A DNA stretch of 64,000 nucleotides from Enterococcus larvae (GCF_017830045.1 NZ_JAEDXU010000007.1:186001-250000); one strand, 5' to 3'; positions 36,672 to 45,978 are shown, counted from the stretch's first letter. Notes: generated by a model not told the origin, from the letters alone. A program made the numbers and translations.

Positions 36672-36896
36672 CAGGAAAGAAATGACTTAAGATTTTCTTA
36701 AGGTGAAAAACAGTATTGGGAAATCTTCTGTTAACTCCAGTTATTTTATAGAAAAAAGACATCTAAATATAAAATCTATGACAGGGAAAGATCGGTTTAT
36801 CGTGAAGCTAATTAGAATAATCAAAGCGTTATCGTCGACATTCTATTCTTTTACCGTTATCCTGAGTCGTGAGAAATCCTTAGGGAGGAAACAGAG
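36672..36896. other. Intergenic DNA between divergent MFS promoter and arginine-deiminase-like gene
   Basis: About 225 bp holding a small inverted repeat CTTAAG-ATTTT-CTTAAG (near 36686-36702) and the ribosome site GGGAGGA of the next gene. An open frame covers much of it but has no ribosome site and low-complexity composition, so I do not call a gene. Confidence 0.4.
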
Positions 36897-37874
36897 ATGA
36901 AGAAAATAAATGTTGTCAGTGAATTTGCGCCGTTGCGTTCCGTAGTATTAGCACAGTCTCAATTCTGTTTTCCGTCAGAGGCCGGGGAAGCGGAATTTGA
37001 TGATTCCTTTTTGACAGAAGAAAATGCACGTCTTGCAAGAGACAGTGCCGGAATGGATTTGTCGGAAGCTGATAGTGAAAAACAAGAACAGTGGGAGAGC
37101 GAAAAAGAAGCGATGAAAGCATTGCTAGAGTCTTATGGTGTCGAGGTATTGAGGCCAAGACTGTTGACAGCCTATGAAAAGGAGTCTGGTAGAGCATCCG
37201 GAGCAGGCTATAGCAACTTCTTCTCACGAGATCCTTTTTTTACGATTGGCAATGTTTTGATAGAGGGAAATTTGAAGTTCATGCATCGACGTCATGAAAT
37301 TCTGCCCCTTCGCCCAATCATTACTGAGTGGACTTCTGCAGTGGATTGCTATTACTTTGCGGCTCCTCAACCAGATATTTCAGATGGTACAGCCAGTGAG
37401 ACAGGACCATTCATCGAAGGTGGCGATGTTCTTGTTTTAGGTAAAACTGTTTTTGTTGGTTATTCCGGATTAGCGAGTAATTTGCAAGGGATCCATTGGC
37501 TGCAGCAGATCATGGGGTATTTTGATTTTGAAGTGATTCCAGTAAGACTGCATCCGCACATTTTACATTTAGATTGTGCGTTGAGCTTATTGCGAGATGG
37601 ATTGATGATCGTGTGTGAAGAAGCATTTTTAGATGGTATCCCAGAGCAACTGCAGAGCTGGAAGAAAATCTACGTTTCTCTGAAAGAAGCCTCCATACTG
37701 ATGACAAATGGTCTTCCTATAAATGAGAATGTTTATATCACAGATTGTGCATTTTCAGAGCTTATCGCAAAGATCGAAGCCAAAGGGATCGAGGTGCGGA
37801 GCATCGATTATCAGATTTCCAGAATCTTCGGCGGTTCTTTCCGCTGTACAACGCAAGCGTTGGTTCGTGAATGA
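36897..37874 (+). CDS. Arginine deiminase/amidinotransferase superfamily protein
   Basis: This 325-residue protein shows the guanidine-modifying (pentein) fold: SRDPFFTIGN with Asp, FIEGGDVLVLG, the HILHLDC histidine-aspartate motif, and the catalytic cysteine in GGSFRCTTQAL near the C-terminus. All three catalytic-type residues are present, so it should be an active hydrolase or amidinotransferase. It is not in an arcABC operon, which argues against catabolic arginine deiminase; DDAH-like or agmatine-type activity is possible. It stands alone, ended by a terminator. Start ATG 36897 follows GGGAGGA. Confidence 0.85.
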   Translation: MKKINVVSEFAPLRSVVLAQSQFCFPSEAGEAEFDDSFLTEENARLARDSAGMDLSEADSEKQEQWESEKEAMKALLESYGVEVLRPRLLTAYEKESGRASGAGYSNFFSRDPFFTIGNVLIEGNLKFMHRRHEILPLRPIITEWTSAVDCYYFAAPQPDISDGTASETGPFIEGGDVLVLGKTVFVGYSGLASNLQGIHWLQQIMGYFDFEVIPVRLHPHILHLDCALSLLRDGLMIVCEEAFLDGIPEQLQSWKKIYVSLKEASILMTNGLPINENVYITDCAFSELIAKIEAKGIEVRSIDYQISRIFGGSFRCTTQALVRE

Positions 37875-37886
37875 TCATATTTTTAA

Positions 37887-37930
37887 AGACAGCTATGCAG
37901 AGAACTCCTCTCCTGTGCAGCTGTTTTTCT
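37887..37930 (+). terminator. Terminator after the arginine-deiminase-like gene
   Basis: ACAGCTATGCAGAGA pairs with CTCCTGTGCAGCTGT around ACTCCT and is followed by TTTT. Confidence 0.7.
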
Positions 37931-37989
37931 TTGTACTCTACTGTAAGCAGTTAAGGAGAAAGGGGTGTCTATCGATACAGGCAACTTTC

Positions 37990-38008
37990 GTTAACAAATA
38001 TTGTTATC
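37990..38008. promoter_or_regulatory. Imperfect palindrome before the XRE-AbrB gene
   Basis: GTTAACAA and TTGTTATC face each other over a 3-base centre (ATA), seven of eight positions pairing. It may be the autoregulatory site of the downstream regulator. Evidence is position only. Confidence 0.3.
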
Positions 38009-38069
38009 GATGGTTGGTGTGCATGATGTGAGAAGTAGGATATAGTTAATGCAGAGAGGTGTGAAAAGT

Positions 38070-38534
38070 ATGAATAATCAAAATAATCTTGTCGCAGCGA
38101 ATTTACGCTATTTACGAAATAAAACGAAATGGTCTCAGGAGCATATTGCTGAGAAAATCGGTGTATCCCGTCAGGCTGTAGCCAAATGGGAAAACGGGGA
38201 GACGATGCCCGATTTGATCAACTGTGCTTCTCTGGCAGATTTATATGAGGTATCTTTGAACGATCTCGTTCGTCATGATCCGGAAGAAGCGGGCATGCCG
38301 ATCGGACCTGTGAATAAGTATATTTTTGGCGTTGTAACTGTTGGTGAGCGTGGTCAAGTTGTGTTGCCGAAGAAGGCAAGAGATACCCTTGGGATCAAAG
38401 CAGGAGATTCGCTAGTAGTGCTGGGAGACACAAGTCCGGCGACAGAAGGGCTGGCGATGATCAAAAATTCGACCTTTACTCGGGTAACAGGCGAAGCAGT
38501 TGATAAGCTTATTCCAAAAAGTGAGGAGCATTGA
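38070..38534 (+). CDS. XRE helix-turn-helix plus AbrB-like domain regulator
   Basis: This 154-residue protein starts at ATG 38070 after GAGGTG. Residues about 8-63 are an XRE helix-turn-helix (WSQEHIAEKIGVSRQAVAKWENG), and residues about 88-130 are a SpoVT/AbrB-like swapped-hairpin domain (GVVTVGERGQVVLPKKARDTLGI split by length, then AGDSLVVLGD). It thus carries two separate DNA-binding type domains. It overlaps the transcription unit of an ABC ATPase and permease, ending 1 bp before the ATPase start, and is probably their local regulator. Confidence 0.9.
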   Translation: MNNQNNLVAANLRYLRNKTKWSQEHIAEKIGVSRQAVAKWENGETMPDLINCASLADLYEVSLNDLVRHDPEEAGMPIGPVNKYIFGVVTVGERGQVVLPKKARDTLGIKAGDSLVVLGDTSPATEGLAMIKNSTFTRVTGEAVDKLIPKSEEH

Positions 38535-38535
38535 G

Positions 38536-39282
38536 ATGACATTGCTGGATGTGAAAAACATAACGAAAGAATATCCTTCCTTCGCTATTCGGGATATCAG
38601 TTTTATTATTCCAAAGGGGAAAATCATTGGCTTGATTGGAAAAAATGGTGCGGGAAAATCAACAACATTGAAATCTATTTTAAACTTGATCCCGATCGAT
38701 CATGGGGAAATCGAGATGTTCGGCAAAGATTTTTTCACGGAAGAAATATACTGTAAACAGAATTTAGGCGTTGTTTTGGGTGGTGTAGATTTTTATAAAG
38801 AGAAAAAAATCAAAGATATCACGAAAGTAACGAAACGATTTTATACAAATTGGGATGACGCAGCGTATCAGAATTATTTGTCTGAATTTTCTTTAGATCC
38901 GGAGAAGAAGATCAAGGAATTATCTGCAGGGATGCAGGTGAAATATTCTATTGCGCTGGCGTTGTCGCATCATGCAAAGCTCTTGATTTTTGATGAGCCA
39001 ACAAGCGGGCTCGATCCAGTATCTCGTGATGACCTGATCACGATTTTTCTTCAAATCGTAAAAAGTGGGGAGCGAAGTATCCTTTTTTCAACACATATTA
39101 CCTCTGATTTGGAAAAATGTGCAGATGGGATCATTTATATCAAAGATGGCGCGTTGATAAAATCTGCGGAAAAGATTGCATTTATTGATTCTTTTCAATA
39201 CCTGAAGACACCGGAGGATATACAGGATTTGTCTTTAGAAGAGATCATGATTCGAATGGAGGGAAAGCATTATGATTTCTAA
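38536..39282 (+). CDS. ABC transporter ATP-binding protein
   Basis: This 248-residue ATPase has Walker A GKNGAGKST, Q-loop region LGVVLGGVDFY, signature LSAGMQVKYSIALAL, Walker B LLIFDEPTSGLD and switch STHITSD. It resembles the YtrB/BcrA-type exporters paired with small ABC-2 permeases. It begins one base after the regulator and overlaps the permease by 11 bp, so all three are one operon. Such modules often resist peptide antibiotics or export small peptides; here that is only a possibility. Confidence 0.92.
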   Translation: MTLLDVKNITKEYPSFAIRDISFIIPKGKIIGLIGKNGAGKSTTLKSILNLIPIDHGEIEMFGKDFFTEEIYCKQNLGVVLGGVDFYKEKKIKDITKVTKRFYTNWDDAAYQNYLSEFSLDPEKKIKELSAGMQVKYSIALALSHHAKLLIFDEPTSGLDPVSRDDLITIFLQIVKSGERSILFSTHITSDLEKCADGIIYIKDGALIKSAEKIAFIDSFQYLKTPEDIQDLSLEEIMIRMEGKHYDF

Positions 39283-39916
39283 TCTGCTTTATAAGGAGCT
39301 TCGTTTGGCTGCACATCCTAATCTATATATTTTTACGATGATGGGGCCGCTGTTATTAGTTCCTGCCTACCCATATACAATGGTCTTTCTTTTCAGTTGT
39401 ATCGGGAACTTTGTTAATTTCATGTATGTTAGAGAAACAAATGATATTTACTATACTGCACTTTTACCAATCAAAAAAAAGGATGTTGTGAAGTCAAAAA
39501 TGCTTGTGGTAGTGATTTCTCAGCTCGCATTGATTTTGATTTCTATCCCATTTGCTTTTTTACGCCTGCTGTTTCTTTCTGACGGAAATCCGGTGGGAAT
39601 CGAGGCAAATGTTGCGTATTATGGATTTGGCTTGATGATATTTGCTGTATTCAATTATCTGTTTCTGACAGGCTATTTTAAAACAGCTTATAAAATTGGG
39701 CTGCCATTTTTTATCGGTGCCGCAGCAGCCGCAGTTATCGCTGTATTGGCGGAAGGGATCGTTCATATTCCGCAGCTTGCTTGGCTGGATTCTGTTAAAA
39801 TGAATGATCAAATCAAACAATTGCCAATAGTAATATTAGGTGGAATTCTATATGGTCTTGCAATTCTGATAGCCTATAAGAAATCAGTAAAAAGATTTGC
39901 GAAAGTAAATTTGTAA
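39272..39916 (+). CDS. ABC-2 type membrane permease
   Basis: This 214-residue hydrophobic protein has about six membrane helices and no soluble domain. The sequence MISNLLYKELRLAAHPNLYI and the loop VRETNDIYYTALLPIKKKDVVKSKM are typical of ABC_2 small permeases, where the loop contacts the ATPase. The start lies inside the end of the ATPase gene. It makes the channel of the exporter; the substrate is unknown. Confidence 0.85.
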   Translation: MISNLLYKELRLAAHPNLYIFTMMGPLLLVPAYPYTMVFLFSCIGNFVNFMYVRETNDIYYTALLPIKKKDVVKSKMLVVVISQLALILISIPFAFLRLLFLSDGNPVGIEANVAYYGFGLMIFAVFNYLFLTGYFKTAYKIGLPFFIGAAAAAVIAVLAEGIVHIPQLAWLDSVKMNDQIKQLPIVILGGILYGLAILIAYKKSVKRFAKVNL

Positions 39917-39941
39917 AATGAACGGGCAAAGACTAAAGAGA

Positions 39942-39981
39942 GCGGGAGGGTATTCGGCAGAGTATCGAACCTGCTTTTTTT
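39942..39981 (+). terminator. Terminator after the ABC operon
   Basis: GCGGG near 39942 pairs with CCTGC near 39970 with partly paired inner bases, followed by seven T. The rest of the gap to 40249 holds the next promoter and nothing else recognisable. Confidence 0.5.
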
Positions 39982-40117
39982 GTCTTTTTGAATGAGAGAA
40001 ATCAAAAGTGGGTTGTTCAATAGATGAGAAGACTTTCTTTTGTCTATTAACGTAGTAATACGTCCATATTTTTAGTGGAAGCAAGGATTCTTTTCTACAT
40101 ATTTTTCCTAAAAGAGC

Positions 40118-40146
40118 TTGAATTTCTTTTCGTTTCAGCCTATGAT
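40118..40146 (+). promoter_or_regulatory. Promoter of the MFS gene at 40.25 kb
   Basis: -35 TTGAAT (40118-40123) and -10 TATGAT (40141-40146) are 17 bp apart, about 100 bp before the start codon. Confidence 0.55.
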
Positions 40147-40249
40147 AGTGGTATTGTATTTATTTTTTGGAAATCTGAATTTCTTAATAGGAAACAATGG
40201 CTGGGTTAAGCTATAAAAAATGAGTGAAAATGGAAAGGGTTTAATTAAA

Positions 40250-41455
40250 ATGTTGAAGAATTCGTTTTATGAGGAGTTAAGTGAGACGAACAAATATATC
40301 ATTCGTTGCTGTTTCTTTATTTTTTTTGTTAACGGGCTGTATGCAATGATTTTCGGCTCACTGTTGCCCTTACTGAGTGATGCGTATGAGCTGAATGATA
40401 CAGTCAGTGGTATGCTGATTTCCAGTCATCAAGCTGGTAATCTGTTGGCAGGATTGCTTGCTGGTATTTTGCCTACCTATATTGGACGTAAGAATTCTAT
40501 TTTATTTTTAAGCAGCTTTGTTGTGATTGGATTTCTACTGATCATTGTTACAGGGCAGCCGTGGCTGTTACTTGTAGCTTTCTTTTTTACAGGAATCAGT
40601 CGGGGCAGTATTTCTAATTTTAATAACAAAACAGTAAATGATGTTTCAAACAGTAGTCCTGCGGCCTTGAATTTTCTCCACAGCTTATTTGCAGTTGGTG
40701 CGCTGCTGGCGCCATTTCTTGTAATTGTGTCTACTGCACTATTTGGCTCACGAGGTTGGCAGGTCAGCTGTATGGTGGTTATTGTGCTGATTTTGATTTC
40801 TCAATGGATGTTTTCAAAAATGTCTATAGAGGAGGAACAGCCTCATTCCAATCATTCATCAAAAGAGAGCGGCTATACATTTTTTAAGGATAAACTTTTC
40901 TGGAACACGGTTGTTATTCTCTTCTTTTATCTCTGTGCTGAGGCTGCAATTACAGGATGGCTAGTCAAATATTTTGTGGATGCGCATATCATGAATGTTC
41001 AACAAGCACAATTACTGGCTTCATTGCTTTGGCTGGCAATCTTGTCAGGACGATTGCTCTGTACCTTTTTTGGCGATCGTTTGAAGCGCAGTCACTTATT
41101 ACTGTTTATCAGTGTAGGAGCAAGCTTGTTCTACTTCCTATTGTTGTCAACACAAAGCTTTTCAGTAATCGTTTTGGCTATCTTTGGTTTAGGTGCCTCG
41201 ATGGGCGGAATCTATCCGACAGCGATGACAATTGCCGGACCATCAATTAGGAAATACCCGATGGCAATGGGTTGGTTGTTGATCATTGGCGGTATAGGCG
41301 GCATCACAATGCCGATCGTCACAGGTATCTTGTCAACAAATTACGGGATCTATGCAGGGATGGCAGCAATCATTGTCGCAATTATTATTATGCTTTTAGG
41401 TGTAGTTGCTTATATTTTCTTTGAAAAAAAGCGGATAGAAAATTTGGCTGATTGA
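40250..41455 (+). CDS. MFS transporter, FucP/sugar-type
   Basis: This 401-residue protein has 12 membrane helices in two halves. YIGRKNSILFLSS between helices 2 and 3 is the MFS motif A, repeated weakly as FFGDRLKRSHL in the second half. The pattern resembles the FHS/FucP and related sugar carriers more than drug exporters, but the solute is not clear. ATG 40250 after GAAAGGG is preferred to ATG 40220, which has no ribosome site. It stands alone with its own promoter. Confidence 0.85.
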   Translation: MLKNSFYEELSETNKYIIRCCFFIFFVNGLYAMIFGSLLPLLSDAYELNDTVSGMLISSHQAGNLLAGLLAGILPTYIGRKNSILFLSSFVVIGFLLIIVTGQPWLLLVAFFFTGISRGSISNFNNKTVNDVSNSSPAALNFLHSLFAVGALLAPFLVIVSTALFGSRGWQVSCMVVIVLILISQWMFSKMSIEEEQPHSNHSSKESGYTFFKDKLFWNTVVILFFYLCAEAAITGWLVKYFVDAHIMNVQQAQLLASLLWLAILSGRLLCTFFGDRLKRSHLLLFISVGASLFYFLLLSTQSFSVIVLAIFGLGASMGGIYPTAMTIAGPSIRKYPMAMGWLLIIGGIGGITMPIVTGILSTNYGIYAGMAAIIVAIIIMLLGVVAYIFFEKKRIENLAD

Positions 41456-41645
41456 CTGAGGAATAAAAAAATACGAATATTCTTCGGAATTTTTTTACTT
41501 GTGCAGTGAAGTTTATATGAATGCTAAATATGGGAGAAACCGCTATAAATCAAGGGTGGAAACAACTTTCTATTGCCAACATACGAGAATATACGTAGAC
41601 TAAATGGAAAATAGTATACGAAATAATCAGTTGTAGGTGAGAAAA

Positions 41646-42167
41646 ATGGAAATCAGTCAAGTAGTGAAAGACAAGCGCAAAGAACAAAAGCTGACACAGG
41701 ATCAGCTGGCAGAAAAAATATTTGTATCTAAAAAAACCATCTCCAATTGGGAAAATGGCAGAACGACACCAGATATAGAAAGCTTGATTCGAATCGCTCA
41801 TTTATTTGAGTTATCTTTAGATAGCTTATTGTTGGAAGGATCGAATATTGTTGAAGATATCAAAAAGCGTGAAAAGCTTGCAGAGCTGACTCAGGTTTAT
41901 TGGTTGGGACCGGTGATTACAGAAATACTGCTGTTGATTTTGCTGTATCTTCCTTCAGGCAACATGGAAAATCGTTGGATGCTAGGTGTGATAGTCATAG
42001 CGGCAATCACAAATCTGCTTTCGATCATCTATTTTAAAGGAAAGATATACGGTCTCAAAGGCATGGAAGAAAAGCTGAACAAGGAATTGAAATATATGAG
42101 AATCAGCGGGCTGGTATTTTTGACAATCGTGCTTTTGTTTTTGTTTATTATATATAATTTTTACTGA
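41646..42167 (+). CDS. Membrane-bound XRE-family regulator
   Basis: This 173-residue protein starts at ATG 41646 after TAGGTGAG. Residues 1-60 form an XRE helix-turn-helix (LTQDQLAEKIFVSKKTISNW), and residues about 90-173 hold three hydrophobic helices. HTH proteins with such a membrane tail are common in Firmicutes and link gene control to membrane state. No obvious partner lies next to it; its own gene or the upstream MFS could be targets. The target is unknown. Confidence 0.85.
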   Translation: MEISQVVKDKRKEQKLTQDQLAEKIFVSKKTISNWENGRTTPDIESLIRIAHLFELSLDSLLLEGSNIVEDIKKREKLAELTQVYWLGPVITEILLLILLYLPSGNMENRWMLGVIVIAAITNLLSIIYFKGKIYGLKGMEEKLNKELKYMRISGLVFLTIVLLFLFIIYNFY

Positions 42168-42205
42168 AAAATAGAGAAGACTATATTGTTTATCAGAATT
42201 TTTAA

Positions 42206-42382
42206 GAGAGTGGGACAATAATCTGTTGCCACTCTTTTCCATACCCTAAATCCGAATAAACGGCGAGTCAGAAGTAGCTCCTACGACAATAAGCCGGAAT
42301 TCAACAAAAATTTGTGAAACAATTTTCGTGAATTCCGGCTTATTGCTTGTAGCTAAACACTTCTGTCTCAGCCTCTTTTTTC
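42206..42382. repeat. Dispersed intergenic repeat copy R5
   Basis: Begins AGAGTGGGACAATAATCTG with a hairpin to CACTCTTTT, then CCGAATAAACGGCGAGTCAGA. It holds an inner hairpin AAGCCGGAATTC/GAATTCCGGCTT and ends CTAAACACTTCTGTCTCAGC with CTCTTTTTT. It is in opposite orientation to the 31.3 and 59.8 kb copies. Confidence 0.9.
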
Positions 42383-42385
42383 ATT

Positions 42386-43906
42386 TTACCCTAACGATTG
42401 CGCCCGAATCTCGAAAATATATGTTCCGATTTTACTGATGATCATTTCCCAGTCATCTAGTTCAACTGTTTCATTCAATAGATAGATTCTTTTGATAGGC
42501 TCCGGAAGGTTAGGGAGTGGGCAATCACTGATGACGATGTCACAGGTTTCCATGAATCTCTTTTTTAGTGCAATGTGATCAGAGGCGTATATCTGCTCGA
42601 TCTTCCCTATAATATCTTCACTGACGTAGTAATCTCTAGTGTAGTTGATGCCAATGATGATCGGCCGAGCTGCTTTATACCGATCAAGGAGATGGAACAG
42701 ATCCTCGACCACCCAATCGACATTTTCTTTTTTTGCTACTTCAGGGATAAGGTAGCTATACGTTTCTCTGAAGCCTAAATAGAAGTCTTTGATTTCTTCT
42801 TTGACAAGCAGAAAACTTTCACGTTCTTTGTATAAGCTGAAAGAGGGCAAAGGTGTGTTTGGCTGTGTTTCGCAAAAATATTCGTTATAGAGTTTGTTTC
42901 TAAGTGAATTTAGAATATGCAGGACTTTTTGATTTTCCGGAATGCTCAGACCAAAAAACGCACAAAATTTTTCAACCAATAATTTGGAATAAATCAGAGA
43001 AGGCATTTTCTTTTCTAAAAGGATATCGTATTGGCGCCGATTTCCCTGATCACTTTCGATTTTAGGCAAAGAAAGGCGGACCAGCACATTGAGAATAATG
43101 CGCTGCTCATCACTTAAGTGGATGTCCTCATGAAGCAAATCAATGTTTTTATCGAGAAAGACGACGCTTTCCGGATATGTTTGAATGACCTGCTGGATCT
43201 CTTTTATAGAGGTGTAAGGAAAGTTAGTGGTACAGATTTTTAATAATAGATAGAGTTTATCCATTAGTCCGCCGTTCAGGCTGATCAGCATCCCCTTTTT
43301 GAAATAGCGGTTGAGCATGTAGGCGACAGACTCTTCGCTTTCCTTTTGGAAGGGGCGTGATGTATTTGAGAATATATTCCAGTAAACATCCAGGATGCAG
43401 TATTGGATTTGAAATTCGCTGCCCGTAACAAGCTTTTTTCCTGCTTGGGAAAACCGAATAGTAATACCATAGAGCGATAGAAAACTGTTGACTGTTTTCA
43501 TTCTGGTATACAGATATGAGGTACTGTAGTTTGTCCGGCGACTGAGGGCAAGGATAGAAGTGATTTGGTTATTCAACAGAGCAGTCATGATCGAATAATT
43601 GGTTGCTTCTGTGCAGTAAAGACCAAAAAGCCGATAGTAACAGTCGATACTGCTGTCATCTGTAGTTTCTATTTTAACAAATCTTTGCTGTGTGATGATT
43701 GCTACAGACTGGATCTCGAGACGTTCGACATCCTTTTTCAGCTCATTGATATAAATCAAAAAATTGTTCTCGGACATATTGAATTCTTTTGCCAGATACG
43801 ACACGGTGATAAAGAAATTGTTTTTTAATAAGAATTTTGTGATTTCCAGCTTCGTCACACTTTTTTTGGTTAAAAGATAGTCTTTGATTGCTTCTTGTGT
43901 CTGCAT
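42386..43906 (-). CDS. Mga-family transcriptional regulator
   Basis: This 506-residue protein starts at the ATG complementary to 43904-43906, behind CAGGAGG. It has two N-terminal helix-turn-helix regions (one at TVSYLAKEFNMSENNFLIYI, the Mga-type), a middle PRD-like part, and a C-terminal EIIB-like fold (PIIIGINYTRDYYVSEDIIG, and CDIVISDCPLP). Mga/AtxA proteins link PTS phosphorylation to surface-protein expression. It is divergent from a sortase-anchored surface-protein gene, the likely target. Confidence 0.88.
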   Translation of the reverse strand: MQTQEAIKDYLLTKKSVTKLEITKFLLKNNFFITVSYLAKEFNMSENNFLIYINELKKDVERLEIQSVAIITQQRFVKIETTDDSSIDCYYRLFGLYCTEATNYSIMTALLNNQITSILALSRRTNYSTSYLYTRMKTVNSFLSLYGITIRFSQAGKKLVTGSEFQIQYCILDVYWNIFSNTSRPFQKESEESVAYMLNRYFKKGMLISLNGGLMDKLYLLLKICTTNFPYTSIKEIQQVIQTYPESVVFLDKNIDLLHEDIHLSDEQRIILNVLVRLSLPKIESDQGNRRQYDILLEKKMPSLIYSKLLVEKFCAFFGLSIPENQKVLHILNSLRNKLYNEYFCETQPNTPLPSFSLYKERESFLLVKEEIKDFYLGFRETYSYLIPEVAKKENVDWVVEDLFHLLDRYKAARPIIIGINYTRDYYVSEDIIGKIEQIYASDHIALKKRFMETCDIVISDCPLPNLPEPIKRIYLLNETVELDDWEMIISKIGTYIFEIRAQSLG

Positions 43907-44146
43907 AGTATCATCCTCCTGCTTCAACAAAGTAAATGATGTCCATCCTCTTCATCTTATCATGCCATAAGAAAAAGAGATAAGAATGTGAAACGAGAAA
44001 AGAGTATTTTTAGGAGCCTCTCTCTAAATTATTGTAATTTTATTTTTTTCTTCAGCAAAAAAAGTAAACGGACAACTGTTATTTGTATTATTTTATTGTT
44101 ATCAGGTATTGGCCAACTGGGAATAAAAATGAAAGAAGGAATAATT

Positions 44147-45193
44147 GTGAGTATGATGCGAATGATGCTGGTATCGCTTGCTATGTTATCTACTGCTTCG
44201 ATAAGCAGCGATGGTTTGGTGGATGGAGATGTTTCAATTTCGGAGGAAGCGGCTTTAGTAAGCCGGGAAGCGAAATGGGCAAATGCAGATCGAATAACGT
44301 TTGTTGATGAGTATTCATTGTTTAATTCCGGAGTTGCGAAGCTGCAGGTGGGCAAACCGGTCACGGTTTATGCAACAATCAATTATTCCGGTGATAGTGA
44401 TCCGATTTCACAATCAGTTGTTTCATTTGAGAATGTTGATCCGGCATTATCGATTGATTATGACGGTACTCTTTTATTCGACGGCAAACAAGCAGCTTTT
44501 TCTTTTACAGTCACGTTATTAGAGTCCATTCAGGCACCTAAATTGTTTAGTGTCAGAGTGTCAGATGGTCAGCCGGAAGACAATCAGCATTTAACTCCGT
44601 ATAGTCAAAGACAGACTGTCATTGAAGATGCATTATTTAAAGACCCGATTACAGAATCCAGCAGTGAACCTGAAATAGAGACGAGTACAGATAACACAGA
44701 AGAACAAGAATCTGACTCAAGTACTCCGCCAAATGAAGAGCCGAAGGTTGAGAATAGCACAGAAACAAGTGAAGAACCACCTATGGACAATAGCTCGGAA
44801 CCAGTGGAAAAGCCGGAGGACAGTACAAATTCAAGTGAAGAGAATGAAATAGATAGCAGTACCGAACCGAGTCAGGAAAGCAGCTTAGAATCAAGTTCAA
44901 ATTCAAGCGATGACAAGCCGAAAAACGAAACGAGCACAGAAACGAAAGAAACATCAACTAGAGATTCTGAGCCGCCTTCAAAAGTCAAGGGAAGTTCTGA
45001 AGCAATGGGAACTAAGACGTCTGTGGGAACAGGCAATACGGGCTATACGAAAGGCATTTCTGAAAAGCGAAAGAAGTCATCTTTCCCATCAACAGGAGAC
45101 AATACAAAGAACCGTTTGTTTACTATGGGTATTTTTATAACGGCTGCTGCTTTACTTATTTTTCTTTATACGAGCAACAAAGAAAAGAAATAA
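44147..45193 (+). CDS. Cell-wall surface protein with FPSTG sorting signal
   Basis: The frame is open from 43988, but GTG 44147 after AGAAGGA gives a good signal peptide (MMRMMLVSLAMLSTASIS). The mature part has a beta-rich unit (ITFVDEYSLFNSG...KLFSVRVSDG, about residues 35-145), a long Ser/Glu/Thr/Pro-rich stalk with repeated SS-T/S-E-P-like units, and a C-terminal LPXTG variant, FPSTGD, followed by a hydrophobic helix and the KEKK tail. Sortase would link it to peptidoglycan. The ligand is unknown. The adjacent Mga-like gene is probably its activator. Confidence 0.85.
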   Translation: MSMMRMMLVSLAMLSTASISSDGLVDGDVSISEEAALVSREAKWANADRITFVDEYSLFNSGVAKLQVGKPVTVYATINYSGDSDPISQSVVSFENVDPALSIDYDGTLLFDGKQAAFSFTVTLLESIQAPKLFSVRVSDGQPEDNQHLTPYSQRQTVIEDALFKDPITESSSEPEIETSTDNTEEQESDSSTPPNEEPKVENSTETSEEPPMDNSSEPVEKPEDSTNSSEENEIDSSTEPSQESSLESSSNSSDDKPKNETSTETKETSTRDSEPPSKVKGSSEAMGTKTSVGTGNTGYTKGISEKRKKSSFPSTGDNTKNRLFTMGIFITAAALLIFLYTSNKEKK

Positions 45194-45330
45194 CCAATCG
45201 AGTATTTTAAGACGACTCAACAATATATGGATAGAAAAGGTCTGTGGGTTTGTTAAAGGTAGAAGTGTGTGTAGGCAATGCGACGAATCTATCCTCCCCA
45301 AAATATGAAACGTTGACGTCTTTTAATAAA

Positions 45331-45377
45331 AAAACAGAGGAACGCTGCTTCGACGGATGCAGCATTCCTCTGTTTTG
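45331..45377. terminator. Bidirectional terminator
   Basis: ACAGAGGAACGCTGC (45334-45348) pairs with GCAGCATTCCTCTGT (45359-45373), with eight A before and four T after. It ends the surface-protein gene and the convergent GyrI-like gene. Confidence 0.85.
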
Positions 45378-45446
45378 CTTGTTATAGCACATGATATAAA
45401 CGAATTATCGTTAGTCCATAATTCTGTTTTTCAGCCAGATAAAGCT

Positions 45447-45938
45447 TTAAAGAATCGGAATATAAATATCAGTTAAACTTTTGTCTTTTAGACTTTTAGG
45501 CGGTTCTGTAATATACATTTCAAACGGAACAGCATCTCTTATTCTAGCTTTATTTTTAAAAAGCCATTCTTGGTACATATATTGCCAAGCTTCTTCGTAC
45601 TGGTTACCTGACATTTCAAAGTGGCCAACAGCAAATTTTCCTGAAATGCTGGATACACAAACATTTCCACTTTCAACTACTTTTGCATTTGCTGGAATAA
45701 TCATTGCTACACTGGTACGAAGATTCACTTCCTCTGTAATAAAAGGATTGTCGTCATAAATTGTCAAAACCTTTGTTTCGTCAGAACTAATTAAGTTATT
45801 CTTGGCAGCAAAGTCGAATAATTCTTTGAAGAGCTTCCTGCTTTGTCTTCTGAATTCAACATAGCTCCCCCTAAAACGAATATAGATAATTCTTTGCTTC
45901 TCTAGTTCCTTTATGGTGATATTGATTGGCTCGATCAT
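45447..45938 (-). CDS. GyrI-like effector-binding protein
   Basis: This 163-residue protein has the GyrI/SbmC-type effector fold: a first strand around IIYIRFRGSY, IYDDNPFITE in the middle, and the end YQEWLFKNKARIRDAVPFEMYI. This fold is usually the C-terminal half of AraC-family drug-sensing regulators. Here it is its own gene behind AAGGAGGAATT, 40 bp downstream of a gene encoding only the AraC DNA-binding part. Together they look like one regulator split in two. Ligand is unknown. Confidence 0.8.
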   Translation of the reverse strand: MIEPINITIKELEKQRIIYIRFRGSYVEFRRQSRKLFKELFDFAAKNNLISSDETKVLTIYDDNPFITEEVNLRTSVAMIIPANAKVVESGNVCVSSISGKFAVGHFEMSGNQYEEAWQYMYQEWLFKNKARIRDAVPFEMYITEPPKSLKDKSLTDIYIPIL

Positions 45939-45978
45939 AATAATTCCTCCTTGTTTTTACTATGTCTTACACAAATCA

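Noticed and set aside
36703-36900. 65-codon frame before the arginine-deiminase-like gene
   Set aside because: There is no ribosome site and it overlaps the next start; it is more likely leader DNA.
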